In this document: piece after piece, positions 55,158 to 63,183 of the stretch | How the letters are laid out: each line of letters starts with the position of its first letter | Position numbering within the stretch: position 1 is the stretch's first letter | Assembly: GCA_014649155.1 (NCBI GenBank) | Contig: BMSM01000003.1 | Coordinates: 186,001 to 250,000 of the forward strand | Length of the DNA: 64,000 nt | Source of the DNA: Streptomyces griseoviridis | GTDB lineage: Bacteria; Actinomycetota; Actinomycetes; Streptomycetales; Streptomycetaceae | Direction: 5' to 3' | Position numbers and translations under genes: made by a program | The notes under the pieces: model-generated | Databases searched by the model: none | Told to the model about the DNA's origin: nothing | The model's input: only the letters and a program-made list of their open reading frames with translations

Positions 55158-56696
55158 ATGTCCGAAGCAGCCCTCAAGGCCGCGCCCGGCGTCCCCGACG
55201 CCAACCGCTGGAAAGCGCTCGTCTTCATCGCGCTCGCCCAGCTGATGGTCGTCCTCGACTCGACCATCGTGAACATCGCCCTGCCCTCCGCCCAGCAGGA
55301 CCTCGGCATCTCCGACGGCAACCGGCAGTGGGTCGTCACGGCCTACGCGCTCGCCTTCGGCGGTCTGCTGCTGTTCGGCGGCCGGATAGCCGACCTGTGG
55401 GGCCGCAAGCGCACCTTCGTCGTCGGACTGATCGGCTTCGCGCTGGCCTCCGCGCTGGGCGGCGCCGCCACCAACGAGGCGATGATGTTCGGCGCCCGCG
55501 CGCTCCAGGGCGCCTTCGGCGCGCTGCTCGCGCCCGCCGCGCTCTCCCTGCTCGCCGTGACCTTCACCGACGCCAAGGAGCGCGCCAAAGCGTTCGGCAT
55601 CTACGGCGCCATCGCCGGTGGCGGTGCCGCGGTCGGTCTGATCCTCGGCGGCTTCCTCACCGAGTACCTGGACTGGCGCTGGACGTTCTTCGTCAACATC
55701 CCGTTCGCCGTGGTCGCCGCGGCCGGTGCCTGGTTCGTCATCAACGAGCCGGCCGGCAGCCGCAACCGCTCGACGCTCGACATCCCCGGCGTCATCCTGT
55801 CCACCCTGGGCCTGGTCGCCCTGGTCTACGGCTTCACCCGTGCCGAGTCCGAGGGCTGGAGCGAGGCCACCACGGTCGGCATGTTCGTCGCCGCCGCGGT
55901 GCTGCTGGTCACCTTCGTGTTCGTCGAGTCCCGCGTGAAGGCCCCGCTGCTGCCGCTGCGCGTGGTCGCCGACCGCACCCGCGGCGGCATCTACCTCTCG
56001 CTGGGTCTCGCCATCATCGGCATGTTCGGCCTGTTCCTCTTCCTCACCTACTACCTGCAGATCGTGAAGGGCTACTCGCCGGTCAAGACCGGCTTCGCCT
56101 TCATGCCGATGGTCGCGGGCATGATCACGGGCTCCACCCAGATCGGCACCCGTCTGATGACCCGGGTCCGGCCGCGGTTCCTGATGGGCCCCGGCTTCCT
56201 GGTCGCCGCGGTCGGCATGCTGCTGCTGACCCAGCTGGAGATCGACACGTCCTACGCCGCGGTGCTGCTGCCCGGCATGCTGCTGCTGGGTCTCGGCATG
56301 GGTACGGCGTTCATGCCGGCCATGTCCATGGCCACGCAGGGCGTGCGGCCGCAGGACGCCGGTGTCGCCTCCGCGATGGTCAACACCTCCCAGCAGGTGG
56401 GCGGCGCGATCGGCACGGCCCTGCTGAACACGATCGCCGCCTCCGCCACCGCGTCCTACATCACCGACCACATCGGCGGTGCCACCAGCCGGACCCAGCA
56501 GCAGCTGGTCCAGCTCCAGGGGCAGGTGCAGGGCTACACCAGCGCGATCTGGTTCGCCGTCGGCATCCTGGTCGCGGCCGGCGTCATCGCCCTGACCCTC
56601 GTCAACGCCGGCCGTCCGGGCGCCACCGCGCCCGCCGCCTCCGGTGACGGCGAGGGCGCCGAGGAGGAGCTGCCGATCCCGGTCATCGCCCACTGA
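55158..56696 (+). CDS. MFS drug exporter, DHA2 (EmrB/QacA) family
   Basis: 512 aa from ATG 55158. Fourteen-helix layout. Helix 1 has the DHA2 motif LVVLDSTIVNIALPSAQQDL-like sequence (LMVVLDSTIVNIALPSAQQD), motif A follows as GGRIADLWGRKR, and motif C-like glycines (GAIAGGGAAVGLILGGFL) lie in helix 5. The C-terminus is acidic and cytoplasmic. Such proteins export drugs with proton antiport. Controlled probably by the TetR gene upstream. Confidence 0.9.
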   Translation: MSEAALKAAPGVPDANRWKALVFIALAQLMVVLDSTIVNIALPSAQQDLGISDGNRQWVVTAYALAFGGLLLFGGRIADLWGRKRTFVVGLIGFALASALGGAATNEAMMFGARALQGAFGALLAPAALSLLAVTFTDAKERAKAFGIYGAIAGGGAAVGLILGGFLTEYLDWRWTFFVNIPFAVVAAAGAWFVINEPAGSRNRSTLDIPGVILSTLGLVALVYGFTRAESEGWSEATTVGMFVAAAVLLVTFVFVESRVKAPLLPLRVVADRTRGGIYLSLGLAIIGMFGLFLFLTYYLQIVKGYSPVKTGFAFMPMVAGMITGSTQIGTRLMTRVRPRFLMGPGFLVAAVGMLLLTQLEIDTSYAAVLLPGMLLLGLGMGTAFMPAMSMATQGVRPQDAGVASAMVNTSQQVGGAIGTALLNTIAASATASYITDHIGGATSRTQQQLVQLQGQVQGYTSAIWFAVGILVAAGVIALTLVNAGRPGATAPAASGDGEGAEEELPIPVIAH

Positions 56697-56725
56697 GGCC
56701 GTAGCGCCGGCACCACCCGCGGTAC

Positions 56726-56739
56726 CTGCCTTCGGGCAG
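56726..56739 (+). terminator. UUCG-capped hairpin after the exporter
   Basis: CTGCC (56726-56730) TTCG GGCAG (56735-56739). A second CTTCGGG element follows within short CACCACCCG repeats. Small but very stable loop type; likely terminator. Confidence 0.45.
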
Positions 56740-56849
56740 CACCCGTATCACCCCTTCGGGCACCACCCGGCACGACCCGCACCACCCGTGCGTACGAGGA
56801 GGGGACGCCCCGTACGCACGGCCCCGGCGGACCCGCCCCGGCGGCGCGC

Positions 56850-57365
56850 TCAGCGCAGCCAGGGCAGGTCCGCGCCCGCTCCGGCGGGCTGGAGTCCCTC
56901 GGCGACGATCCGCATGATCTCGCCGAGGGACTCCTGCTGTTCGGGGGTGAGCCGCTCGAACACGGCCTGCCGGACGGCGGCCACATGGCCCGGCGCGGTC
57001 CGCTCCAGCACCGCGACCCCCTCGTCCGTGAGGACCGCGAACTGGCCCCGCTTGTCGGACGGGCAGTCCTCGCGGCGCACCCAGCCGTTCTTCTCCAGGC
57101 GCGCGACCGCGTGCGAGAGGCGGGACCGGGTGATCTTCGCCGACCGCGCCAGCTCCGTCATCCGTAGCCGCCGCCGGGGCGACTCGCCGAGCTTGACCAG
57201 CAGGCCGTAGTACATGTGCGGCATGCCCGCGTCGCGCTGGAGCTGGCGGTCGAGGTGGTCCTCCAGGAGGGTCGCCGCCTCCAGGTACGAACGCCAGACG
57301 AGCTGTTCCCCGGCGGTGAGCCAGCGCGGCTCGCGCTCGGACGGGGAGGTGGAGGGCGTAGTCAT
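56850..57365 (-). CDS. MarR-family regulator
   Basis: 171 aa from ATG 57365; the longer frame to 57530 crosses the operator region. A winged helix spans about residues 50-120 (RMTELARSAKITRSRLSHAV, then RLEKNGWVRREDCPSDKRGQ). Divergent from the dioxygenase gene, with two palindromes between. MarR proteins usually sense small aromatic compounds, which suits a neighbouring ring-cleavage-type enzyme. Confidence 0.88.
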   Translation of the reverse strand: MTTPSTSPSEREPRWLTAGEQLVWRSYLEAATLLEDHLDRQLQRDAGMPHMYYGLLVKLGESPRRRLRMTELARSAKITRSRLSHAVARLEKNGWVRREDCPSDKRGQFAVLTDEGVAVLERTAPGHVAAVRQAVFERLTPEQQESLGEIMRIVAEGLQPAGAGADLPWLR

Positions 57366-57389
57366 GCGTCCACTGTACGAGGTTGCTTC

Positions 57390-57450
57390 TTGAAGCTTCA
57401 ACAAATGCGGCGTAGCCTCGTCGTCCGAGCACGCTTGATACTTCAAGTAC
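57390..57450. promoter_or_regulatory. MarR operator candidates
   Basis: TTGAAGCTTCAA (57390-57401) is a perfect 12-bp palindrome. CTTGATACTTCAAG (57434-57447) has CTTGA/TCAAG arms and overlaps TACTTCAAGTA (57440-57450). Both share TTGA/TCAA halves and lie between the divergent MarR and dioxygenase genes. Confidence 0.65.
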
Positions 57451-57483
57451 CCGCATCGCGTGATGCCGTAGGGAGCCGCCGTC

Positions 57484-58290
57484 ATGTCCGCCGCCACCGA
57501 GGAGCTGCCCGCCGCCGGCCGGGAGCGCATGCCCGCCCTCTACCTGAGCCACGGCGCCCCGCCCCTGGCCGACGACCCGGTCTGGCCGGGCGAGCTGGCC
57601 GCCTGGGCCGCCGCGCTGCCGCGCCCGAAGGCGATCCTCGTCGTCTCCGCCCACTGGGAGGAGGCCCCGCTCGCCCTCGGCGCGGTCGAGACCGTCCCGC
57701 TCGTCCACGACTTCTGGGGCTTCCCCGAGCACTACTACCGCGTCCGGTACGACGCTCCCGGCGCCCCCGCGCTCGCCGACTCCGTCCGCAAGCTGCTGCG
57801 CGCCCCCGGCATGCCCGTGCAGGACGTCCCGGACCGGGGCCTCGACCACGGCGCCTATGTCCCGCTCGTCGAGATGTACCCGGACGCCGACCTGCCCGTC
57901 CTCCAGATCTCCCTGCCCACCCTCGACCCGGTGCGGCTGATGGAGGTCGGGCGGCGGCTGGCGCCGCTGCGCGACGAGGGCGTCCTGATCGTCGGCTCCG
58001 GCTTCTTCACCCACAACCTGGCCGCGCTGCGGCAGGCCGGCACCCCCGCCTGGTCCGCCGAGTTCGACGACTGGGGGCGGCGCGCGCTGGACGCCGGGGA
58101 CCTCGACGCGCTGCTCGACTTCGGGCGCAAGTCGCCGGCGGGCCGGCTCGCCCACCCGCGCACCGAGCACTTCGCGCCGCTGTTCGTGACGCTGGGCGCG
58201 GCGGACGCGGCCGGTGAGCTGGGCAGCCAGCGGTCGGTGATCGACGGGTTCTGGATGGGGCTGGCCAAGCGGTCGGTGCAGTTCGGCTGA
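57484..58290 (+). CDS. LigB-type dioxygenase (4,5-DOPA extradiol dioxygenase family)
   Basis: 268 aa from ATG 57484. Metal ligands of the DODA/LigB family are visible: His in LYLSHGAPPL, His in VVSAHWEE, and the later His in GLDHGAYVPL and TEHFAPLF. These enzymes open catechol rings using Fe or Zn; bacterial YgiD-like members are zinc enzymes of unclear substrate. Divergent MarR gene probably controls it. Confidence 0.88.
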   Translation: MSAATEELPAAGRERMPALYLSHGAPPLADDPVWPGELAAWAAALPRPKAILVVSAHWEEAPLALGAVETVPLVHDFWGFPEHYYRVRYDAPGAPALADSVRKLLRAPGMPVQDVPDRGLDHGAYVPLVEMYPDADLPVLQISLPTLDPVRLMEVGRRLAPLRDEGVLIVGSGFFTHNLAALRQAGTPAWSAEFDDWGRRALDAGDLDALLDFGRKSPAGRLAHPRTEHFAPLFVTLGAADAAGELGSQRSVIDGFWMGLAKRSVQFG

Positions 58291-58312
58291 CCGGGGCCGG
58301 CGGTATCCGGGA

Positions 58313-58831
58313 CTACAGCTCCTTCTCGTACCAGGCCACGTCCCAGTACCGCCCGAACTTGCGGCCGACCTCCCGGTGGGTGCCGACGTGCCGGAAGCCG
58401 AAGCGCTCGTGCAGCCGGACCGACGCCTCGTTGGGCTGCGCGATGCCGGCGTAGGCCCGGTGCAGGTCCTCGCCGGCCAGCGCCTCGAAGAGGGCCCCGT
58501 AGAGCAGGGTGCCGATGCCCCGGCGGCCGGCCCGCGGCGCCACGTACACCGTGACCTCCACGGAGGTGGCGTACGCGGGTTTCGGGCGGAAGGGGCCGGA
58601 GGTGGCGTACCCCAGAATCTCCTGTGACCGGCTGTCCGCGGCAACCATCAGGCGGTGCGGTCCGTCTTCAGGGTGGGAGAGCAGCCAGGGGCGGCGCTCC
58701 TCGGGGGTGAACGGCTCGGTGTCGAAGGTGGCGGCCGTCTCACTCACGTAGTGGTTGTAGAGCGCGGTGAGGGCCCTGAGGTCACCGTCGACCCCCGGCC
58801 TGACCTGGACATCGGCACCCTCCGACAGCAT
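58313..58831 (-). CDS. GNAT N-acetyltransferase (phosphinothricin acetyltransferase-like)
   Basis: 172 aa from ATG 58831 with GAGGAGG 4 nt upstream. Typical PAT/Bar-like elements: ALYNHYVSETAATFDTEPFT at the N-terminus, VTVYVAPRAGRRGIGTLLYG with the acetyl-CoA pyrophosphate-binding loop, and SVRLHERFGFRHVGTHREVG. Members acetylate phosphinothricin or methionine sulfoximine-type amines; the substrate here is unproven. Confidence 0.85.
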   Translation of the reverse strand: MLSEGADVQVRPGVDGDLRALTALYNHYVSETAATFDTEPFTPEERRPWLLSHPEDGPHRLMVAADSRSQEILGYATSGPFRPKPAYATSVEVTVYVAPRAGRRGIGTLLYGALFEALAGEDLHRAYAGIAQPNEASVRLHERFGFRHVGTHREVGRKFGRYWDVAWYEKEL

Positions 58832-58891
58832 CACGCCTCCTCATGCGGCGGCACAGGGTACTGCATGATCAGAAAATTCGGAGGACGGGGT

Positions 58892-58918
58892 GGGAATTCT
58901 GTCCGGATTCCAGTCGTT
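58892..58918 (+). promoter_or_regulatory. Sigma-R-type promoter of hrdD
   Basis: GGGAAT (58892-58897), then exactly 18 bp, then GTT (58916-58918) matches the Streptomyces SigR consensus GGGAAT-N18-GTT. It lies about 115 bp before the hrdD start. hrdD of S. coelicolor is, from memory, a target of SigR and SigE. Confidence 0.72.
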
Positions 58919-59033
58919 GTTTCCATCGGATGCAGGGCACCCGAGGAGAGTCCGAGGCAAGCAGGGGCGAACCGGGAGGGCGTCTGGGCATCTGCGAACG
59001 ACCCGCTGACCCCACCATCGCAAGGGAGCACGC

Positions 59034-60032
59034 ATGGCAACCCGTGCCGTCGCCCGTCGTAAGTCCGCCACCGGCGAGACGAGCGGCGCGGCAACCAGCG
59101 TCCGCGCCAACGGCGGCGAGCTCGCCGACCGCGATCTGGTCGGCATGTACCTCGACGAGATCGCGCGTACACCGCTGCTCGACGCCGCCAAGGAGGTCGA
59201 GCTGTCCCAGACCATCGAGGCGGGTGTGTTCGCACGACAGGTCCTTGAAGGTTACGAGGACACCGAGGCGGACGCCAGTCGTGAGGAGCTCCAGGCCCTG
59301 GTCGAGGAGGGCGAGCGGGCGAAGGACGTCTTCATCCGCTCCAACCTCCGGCTGGTCGTCGCCGTCGCCCGTCGCTACCCCCGCAGCGGCCTGCCGCTCC
59401 TCGACCTGATCCAGGAGGGCAACGCCGGCCTGGTCCGCGCGGTCGAGAAGTTCGACTACCGCAAGGGCTTCAAGTTCTCCACGTACGCGACCTGGTGGAT
59501 CCGGCAGGCCATCACCCGGTCGATCGCCGACCAGTCCCGCACCATCCGGCTCCCCGTCCACCTGGTGGAGGAGCTGGGCCGCATCCGCCGCGTGCAGCGC
59601 GAGTTCAACCGTGAGCACGGCCGCGAGCCGGAGCACGCCGAGATCGCCAAGGAGCTGGGCTCCACGCCCGAGCGCGTCACCGACGTGCTCGACTGGGCCC
59701 GCGACCCGGTCTCGCTGAACATGCCGGTGGACGACGAGGGCGAGACCCAGTTCGGCGACCTGCTGGAGGACTCCTCCGCCGTCTCGCCCGAGCAGTCCGT
59801 GATGACGCTGCTGCGCAGCGAGGAGCTGGACGACCTGATCGGCCGCCTCGACCCGCGCACGGCCTCCATCATCAAGATGCGGTACGGCATCGAGGACGGC
59901 CGGGAGCGTACGCTGACCGAGGTCGGCAAGGAACACGGCCTGACCCGCGAGCGGATCCGGCAGATCGAGAAGCACGCGCTGCTGGAACTGAAGAAGCTGG
60001 CCCGCGACACCGGTTTCGAGGCCGCGGCCTGA
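59034..60032 (+). CDS. hrdD: Principal-like sigma factor HrdD
   Basis: 332 aa from ATG 59034 with AAGGGAG upstream. Regions 1.2 to 4.2 of a sigma-70 factor are complete: VGMYLDEIARTPLLDAAKEV, RLVVAVARRYPRSGLPLLDL, the -10-binding GFKFSTYATWWIRQAITRSI, and the C-terminal EVGKEHGLTRERIRQIEKHA. The long N-terminus of HrdB is missing and the length equals that I recall for HrdD. HrdD is dispensable in S. coelicolor. The SigR-type promoter fits thiol-stress induction. Confidence 0.85.
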   Translation: MATRAVARRKSATGETSGAATSVRANGGELADRDLVGMYLDEIARTPLLDAAKEVELSQTIEAGVFARQVLEGYEDTEADASREELQALVEEGERAKDVFIRSNLRLVVAVARRYPRSGLPLLDLIQEGNAGLVRAVEKFDYRKGFKFSTYATWWIRQAITRSIADQSRTIRLPVHLVEELGRIRRVQREFNREHGREPEHAEIAKELGSTPERVTDVLDWARDPVSLNMPVDDEGETQFGDLLEDSSAVSPEQSVMTLLRSEELDDLIGRLDPRTASIIKMRYGIEDGRERTLTEVGKEHGLTRERIRQIEKHALLELKKLARDTGFEAAA

Positions 60033-60416
60033 CCGGCGCCGGCGCCCCCGGCGCACGCCGGTGGTGCGGGGCCGCGCGCCGCCGACGAAGATGACTGTGT
60101 AACGCTGCTTCAAACCCTGGGGTCCTGGGAACAAGCATTCAGGGTCACCAGTTCGGGCCCGGCCAGGGCCCGTCCGACCGGGCCTTCGGCCCCCGAGACC
60201 ACGTCCCGTCGCACTCCCCCCGGCGCCGGGACGTCCCCAGCCGGGCTCGGCGCTCTCCCCCCCCCGGGCGCCCGAGCCCGGCTCCTCTCTGTCCGCGTAC
60301 GCCAGGAGTCCGGAGCCGTGCGGGCGCGGGGGCGGTGGAACGGCGGGGCACCCCGAACCTGAACCCCGGGGTGGCCCGCCAGATGGCAGATTGTGCCACA
60401 GGGGCATACATTGCCG
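60033..60416. other. Gene-free region after hrdD
   Basis: 384 bases with G/C-rich short inverted repeats (for example GGGCC-TTC-GGCCC near 60177-60192), probably terminating hrdD. A palindromic operator with -10-like bases follows just before the next gene. I see no gene on either strand. Confidence 0.55.
60384..60410 (+). promoter_or_regulatory. Operator and -10 of the TetR gene
   Basis: TGGCA-N5-TGCCA (60384-60398) stands just ahead of CATACAT (60404-60410). A start point seven bases later would fall on ATG 60417, giving a leaderless mRNA with the operator at the promoter. Confidence 0.5.
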
Positions 60417-61274
60417 ATGGTGAGCAGCACCACTCCAGCACCCGGCCGCCGCCCCGGCCCGCCTTCCGGCGCCCCTCCCTCCCCCGGCGCCCCTCCCTCC
60501 CCCGGCGCCCCTTCCTCTCCCGGCGCCCCTTCCTCTCCCGGCGCCTCTTCCTCCTCCGGCTCCTCCTCCCCTCCGGGCTCGGCTTCCCCGTCCAGGGGTG
60601 CCCGGGCCGGCGCCCTGTCGCTGAGCGAGCGGCGCAAGGCCGAGACGCGGGGGGAGATCGCGCGGGCCGCCGCCCGGCTCTTCGTACGGCAGGGACTGCG
60701 GGCCACCCGGGCCGAGGACATCGCCCTGGCCGCCGGCGTCGCCCCGCGCACCTTCTACCGCTACTTCGCCACCAAGGAGGAGGCCGTCGCGCCCCTCTAC
60801 GCGGCGGGCGCCGACCTCTGGGCGGAGGCGGTGCGCGCCGCGCCGGCCGAACTGCCCCCGCACCAGGCCCTGGAGCACGCGGTCCGGCACACGCTGACCC
60901 CCGGCGCCGGGGTGTCGGCGGCCTCCTGGGAGTGGACCCGGCCGCTGATCCGCCTGACCGAGTCCAGCCCCGCCCTGCGGAAGGTCTGGGCGGAGGTCTG
61001 CCACGCCGCCGACCGGTCCCTCGCCCAGGTGCTGGCCGCCCGTGCCGCACGGGGCGACGACGACGTCGCCGTGCGGCTGGCGGCCTCGCCCGGAGCGAGG
61101 TTCGCCGCGGCGGCGGCCGCCGCCGCGGTCCGGGTGGCCGTGGAGCAGTGGGCCTTCGACGACTCTCCGGGGAACGCCGGGCGCGGCCCGCTCGACCTGG
61201 CCCTGCGCAACCTGGAGGCGCTGCGGCACCTGCCGTGGGAGTCGCTGCTGGGGATGCCCGGCCGGCCCGGCTGA
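60417..61274 (+). CDS. TetR-family regulator with repetitive Pro/Ser/Gly N-terminus
   Basis: 285 aa from ATG 60417. Residues about 10-60 are a low-complexity arm with hexapeptide repeats (GAPPSPG, GAPSSPG), encoded by near-identical 18-bp units. The TetR helix-turn-helix follows (GEIARAAARLFVRQGLRATR, EDIALAAGVAPRTFYRYFAT) with a usual ligand domain. It lies next to hrdD as, from memory, SCO3201 does in S. coelicolor. No ribosome site is seen, in line with leaderless translation. Confidence 0.82.
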   Translation: MVSSTTPAPGRRPGPPSGAPPSPGAPPSPGAPSSPGAPSSPGASSSSGSSSPPGSASPSRGARAGALSLSERRKAETRGEIARAAARLFVRQGLRATRAEDIALAAGVAPRTFYRYFATKEEAVAPLYAAGADLWAEAVRAAPAELPPHQALEHAVRHTLTPGAGVSAASWEWTRPLIRLTESSPALRKVWAEVCHAADRSLAQVLAARAARGDDDVAVRLAASPGARFAAAAAAAAVRVAVEQWAFDDSPGNAGRGPLDLALRNLEALRHLPWESLLGMPGRPG

Positions 61275-61293
61275 GCGGACGGGAAGGGGGCTG

Positions 61294-62262
61294 TCACTCC
61301 CCGGCGGCCCGCGTCAGCCGCGCCCCCAGCTCCCGTACGCCCGCCACCAGTTCCGCCGGTTCCCGGACCGTGAAGTCGACGCCGGTCAGGGCCAGGCGTA
61401 CCGCCAGCCATTCCACCGGGTCCGTCGCGGTCGTCCGCAGGGCGCAGGCGGTGCCGTCGTCCGTGGGCTCCGGCGTCCCGAGCCACCCCGGCAGCCGGGC
61501 GGCGACGACGTCCGCCGGGGCGGCGAACGTCACGTGCACCTCGTACGAGTCGCCCTGGCGGTACATGGACCGGCGCAGGTACTCCGCCGCGCTGCCGGTC
61601 GGCAGCTCCCGCGGGGTGAACCGGGCGCCGGTCGCGAACGGCTCGCTCACCCGGTCGACGCGGAAGGTCCGCCAGTCGGCGCGGTCGAGGTCGTAGGCGA
61701 CGAGGTACCAGCGGCGGCCGGTCGAGACGAGCCGGTACGGCTCGGTCAGGCGCCGGGTGGGGGTGCCGTCGGCGGCGCGGTAGGCGAACCGCAGCCGTTC
61801 CCGGCCGGCCACCGCCGAGGCCATGACGGTCAGCGTCTCGGGGGCGATGGTGGAGCCGTCGCCGCCGGTCAGCGGGGTGGTCGCGGCCTGGAGGGTGGTG
61901 ACGCGGTGGCGCAGCCGGGACGGCAGGACCTGCTCCAGTTTGGCCAGCGCGCGCACCGACGCCTCGTCCAGGCCCGCCACCGCGTGGCCGGCGCCGGCCC
62001 GCAGGCCGACCGCGATCGCCACCGTCTCCTCGTCGTCGAGGAGCAGCGGGGGCATCGCCTTGCCCGCGACCAGGCGGTAGCCGCCTTCGGAGCCCAGGGT
62101 GGCCCGGACCGGGTAGCCGAGGTCGCGCAGCCGCTCGACGTCCCGCCGGACGGTGCGCCGCGAGACCCCCAGCCGGTCGGCCAGTTCGGCGCCGGGCCAC
62201 TCGCGGGGCGTCTGGAGGAGGGAGAGGAGGGTGAGGAGCCGGGCCGGGGTGTCGGTCGTCAT
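61294..62262 (-). CDS. WYL-domain (YafY-type) transcriptional regulator
   Basis: 322 aa from ATG 62262. An N-terminal DeoR-like winged helix (RLLTLLSLLQTPREWPGAEL, then ADRLGVSRRTVRRDVERLRD) is followed by a WYL domain (TEPYRLVSTGRRWYLVAYDL) and a WCX-type C-terminal extension. WYL regulators bind nucleic acid or nucleotide ligands and often control stress or DNA-damage genes. Convergent with the TetR gene; 19 bp lie between the stops. Confidence 0.85.
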   Translation of the reverse strand: MTTDTPARLLTLLSLLQTPREWPGAELADRLGVSRRTVRRDVERLRDLGYPVRATLGSEGGYRLVAGKAMPPLLLDDEETVAIAVGLRAGAGHAVAGLDEASVRALAKLEQVLPSRLRHRVTTLQAATTPLTGGDGSTIAPETLTVMASAVAGRERLRFAYRAADGTPTRRLTEPYRLVSTGRRWYLVAYDLDRADWRTFRVDRVSEPFATGARFTPRELPTGSAAEYLRRSMYRQGDSYEVHVTFAAPADVVAARLPGWLGTPEPTDDGTACALRTTATDPVEWLAVRLALTGVDFTVREPAELVAGVRELGARLTRAAGE

Positions 62263-62421
62263 GCCGGGAGGATGCCGTGGATCGAGGACAGAGGCTGACC
62301 TCATGAGAAGAGGGCGTGCCCGTTCGTGTCCGGGCAAGCCCGGATGTGTTTACTTCTCGGTTTCACGGACGTAATGTCCCTCCGAAACAACACGTTCGGG
62401 CACGGTCGGAGGAAGACGGAC

Positions 62422-63183
62422 ATGTACGCACCGGAGCGGCAGCAGGAGATCCTCCGGCTCGCCCGGGACGGCGGACGGGTGGACGTGGTGTCGCTGGCCG
62501 AGGAGTTCCAGGTGACGGCGGAGACCATCCGCCGGGACCTGAGGGCGCTGGACCGCGCCGGCCTGCTCCGCCGGGTGCACGGCGGCGCGATCCCCGCCGG
62601 ACGCCTCGACTTCGAACCCGACCTCGCCGAGCGCGAGACCACCGCCGCCGACGAGAAGGACCGCATCGCGCGGGCCGCCCTCGCGGAGCTGCCGGCCGAC
62701 GGCACGGTGATCCTGGACGCCGGTTCCACGGTGGCCCGGCTGGCCGCCGCCGTACCGCGGGGGGCGGCGCTCACCGTCGTCACGCACAGCCTGCCCACCG
62801 CCGCGCGGCTCGCCGACCACCCCGGCATCCAGCTCCACCTGGTCGGCGGGCGGGTCCGGCACCGCACCCGGGCCGCCGTCGACGCCTGGGCGCTGCGCGC
62901 GTACGGCGAGATCCGCGCCGACGTCGTCTTCCTGGCGGCCAACGGCTTCTCCGCCGAACACGGCCTGACCACCCCCGACCTCGCCGAGGCCGCCGTGAAA
63001 CGGGCCGCCGTCGCCGCCGCCCGCCGCGTGGTGCTGCTCGCCGACTCCGCGAAGCACGGGCAGGAGCACTTCGCCCGGTTCGGCGGCCTGGCCGACGTGG
63101 ACCTGCTGATCACCGACAGCGGGCTGAGCCCGGACGACGCCGCGGCGATCGGGCGCGGCGGCACGGAAGTGGTACGCGCGTGA
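62422..63183 (+). CDS. fruR: DeoR-family fructose regulator
   Basis: 253 aa from ATG 62422, with GGAGG 9 nt upstream. DeoR helix-turn-helix (RQQEILRLARDGGRVDVVSL, then AETIRRDLRALDRAGLLRRV with HGGAI) and a sugar-phosphate-sensing C-terminal domain (VILDAGSTVARLA). The stop overlaps the start of 1-phosphofructokinase, as in fru operons, where fructose 1-phosphate is the expected inducer. A small palindrome (TCCGGGC-AA-GCCCGGA, 62329-62344) is upstream. Confidence 0.85.
   Translation: MYAPERQQEILRLARDGGRVDVVSLAEEFQVTAETIRRDLRALDRAGLLRRVHGGAIPAGRLDFEPDLAERETTAADEKDRIARAALAELPADGTVILDAGSTVARLAAAVPRGAALTVVTHSLPTAARLADHPGIQLHLVGGRVRHRTRAAVDAWALRAYGEIRADVVFLAANGFSAEHGLTTPDLAEAAVKRAAVAAARRVVLLADSAKHGQEHFARFGGLADVDLLITDSGLSPDDAAAIGRGGTEVVRA

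Noticed and set aside
55131..56693. 520-aa minus-strand frame opposite the exporter
   Set aside because: Asp/Gly/His-rich antisense shadow without any domain.
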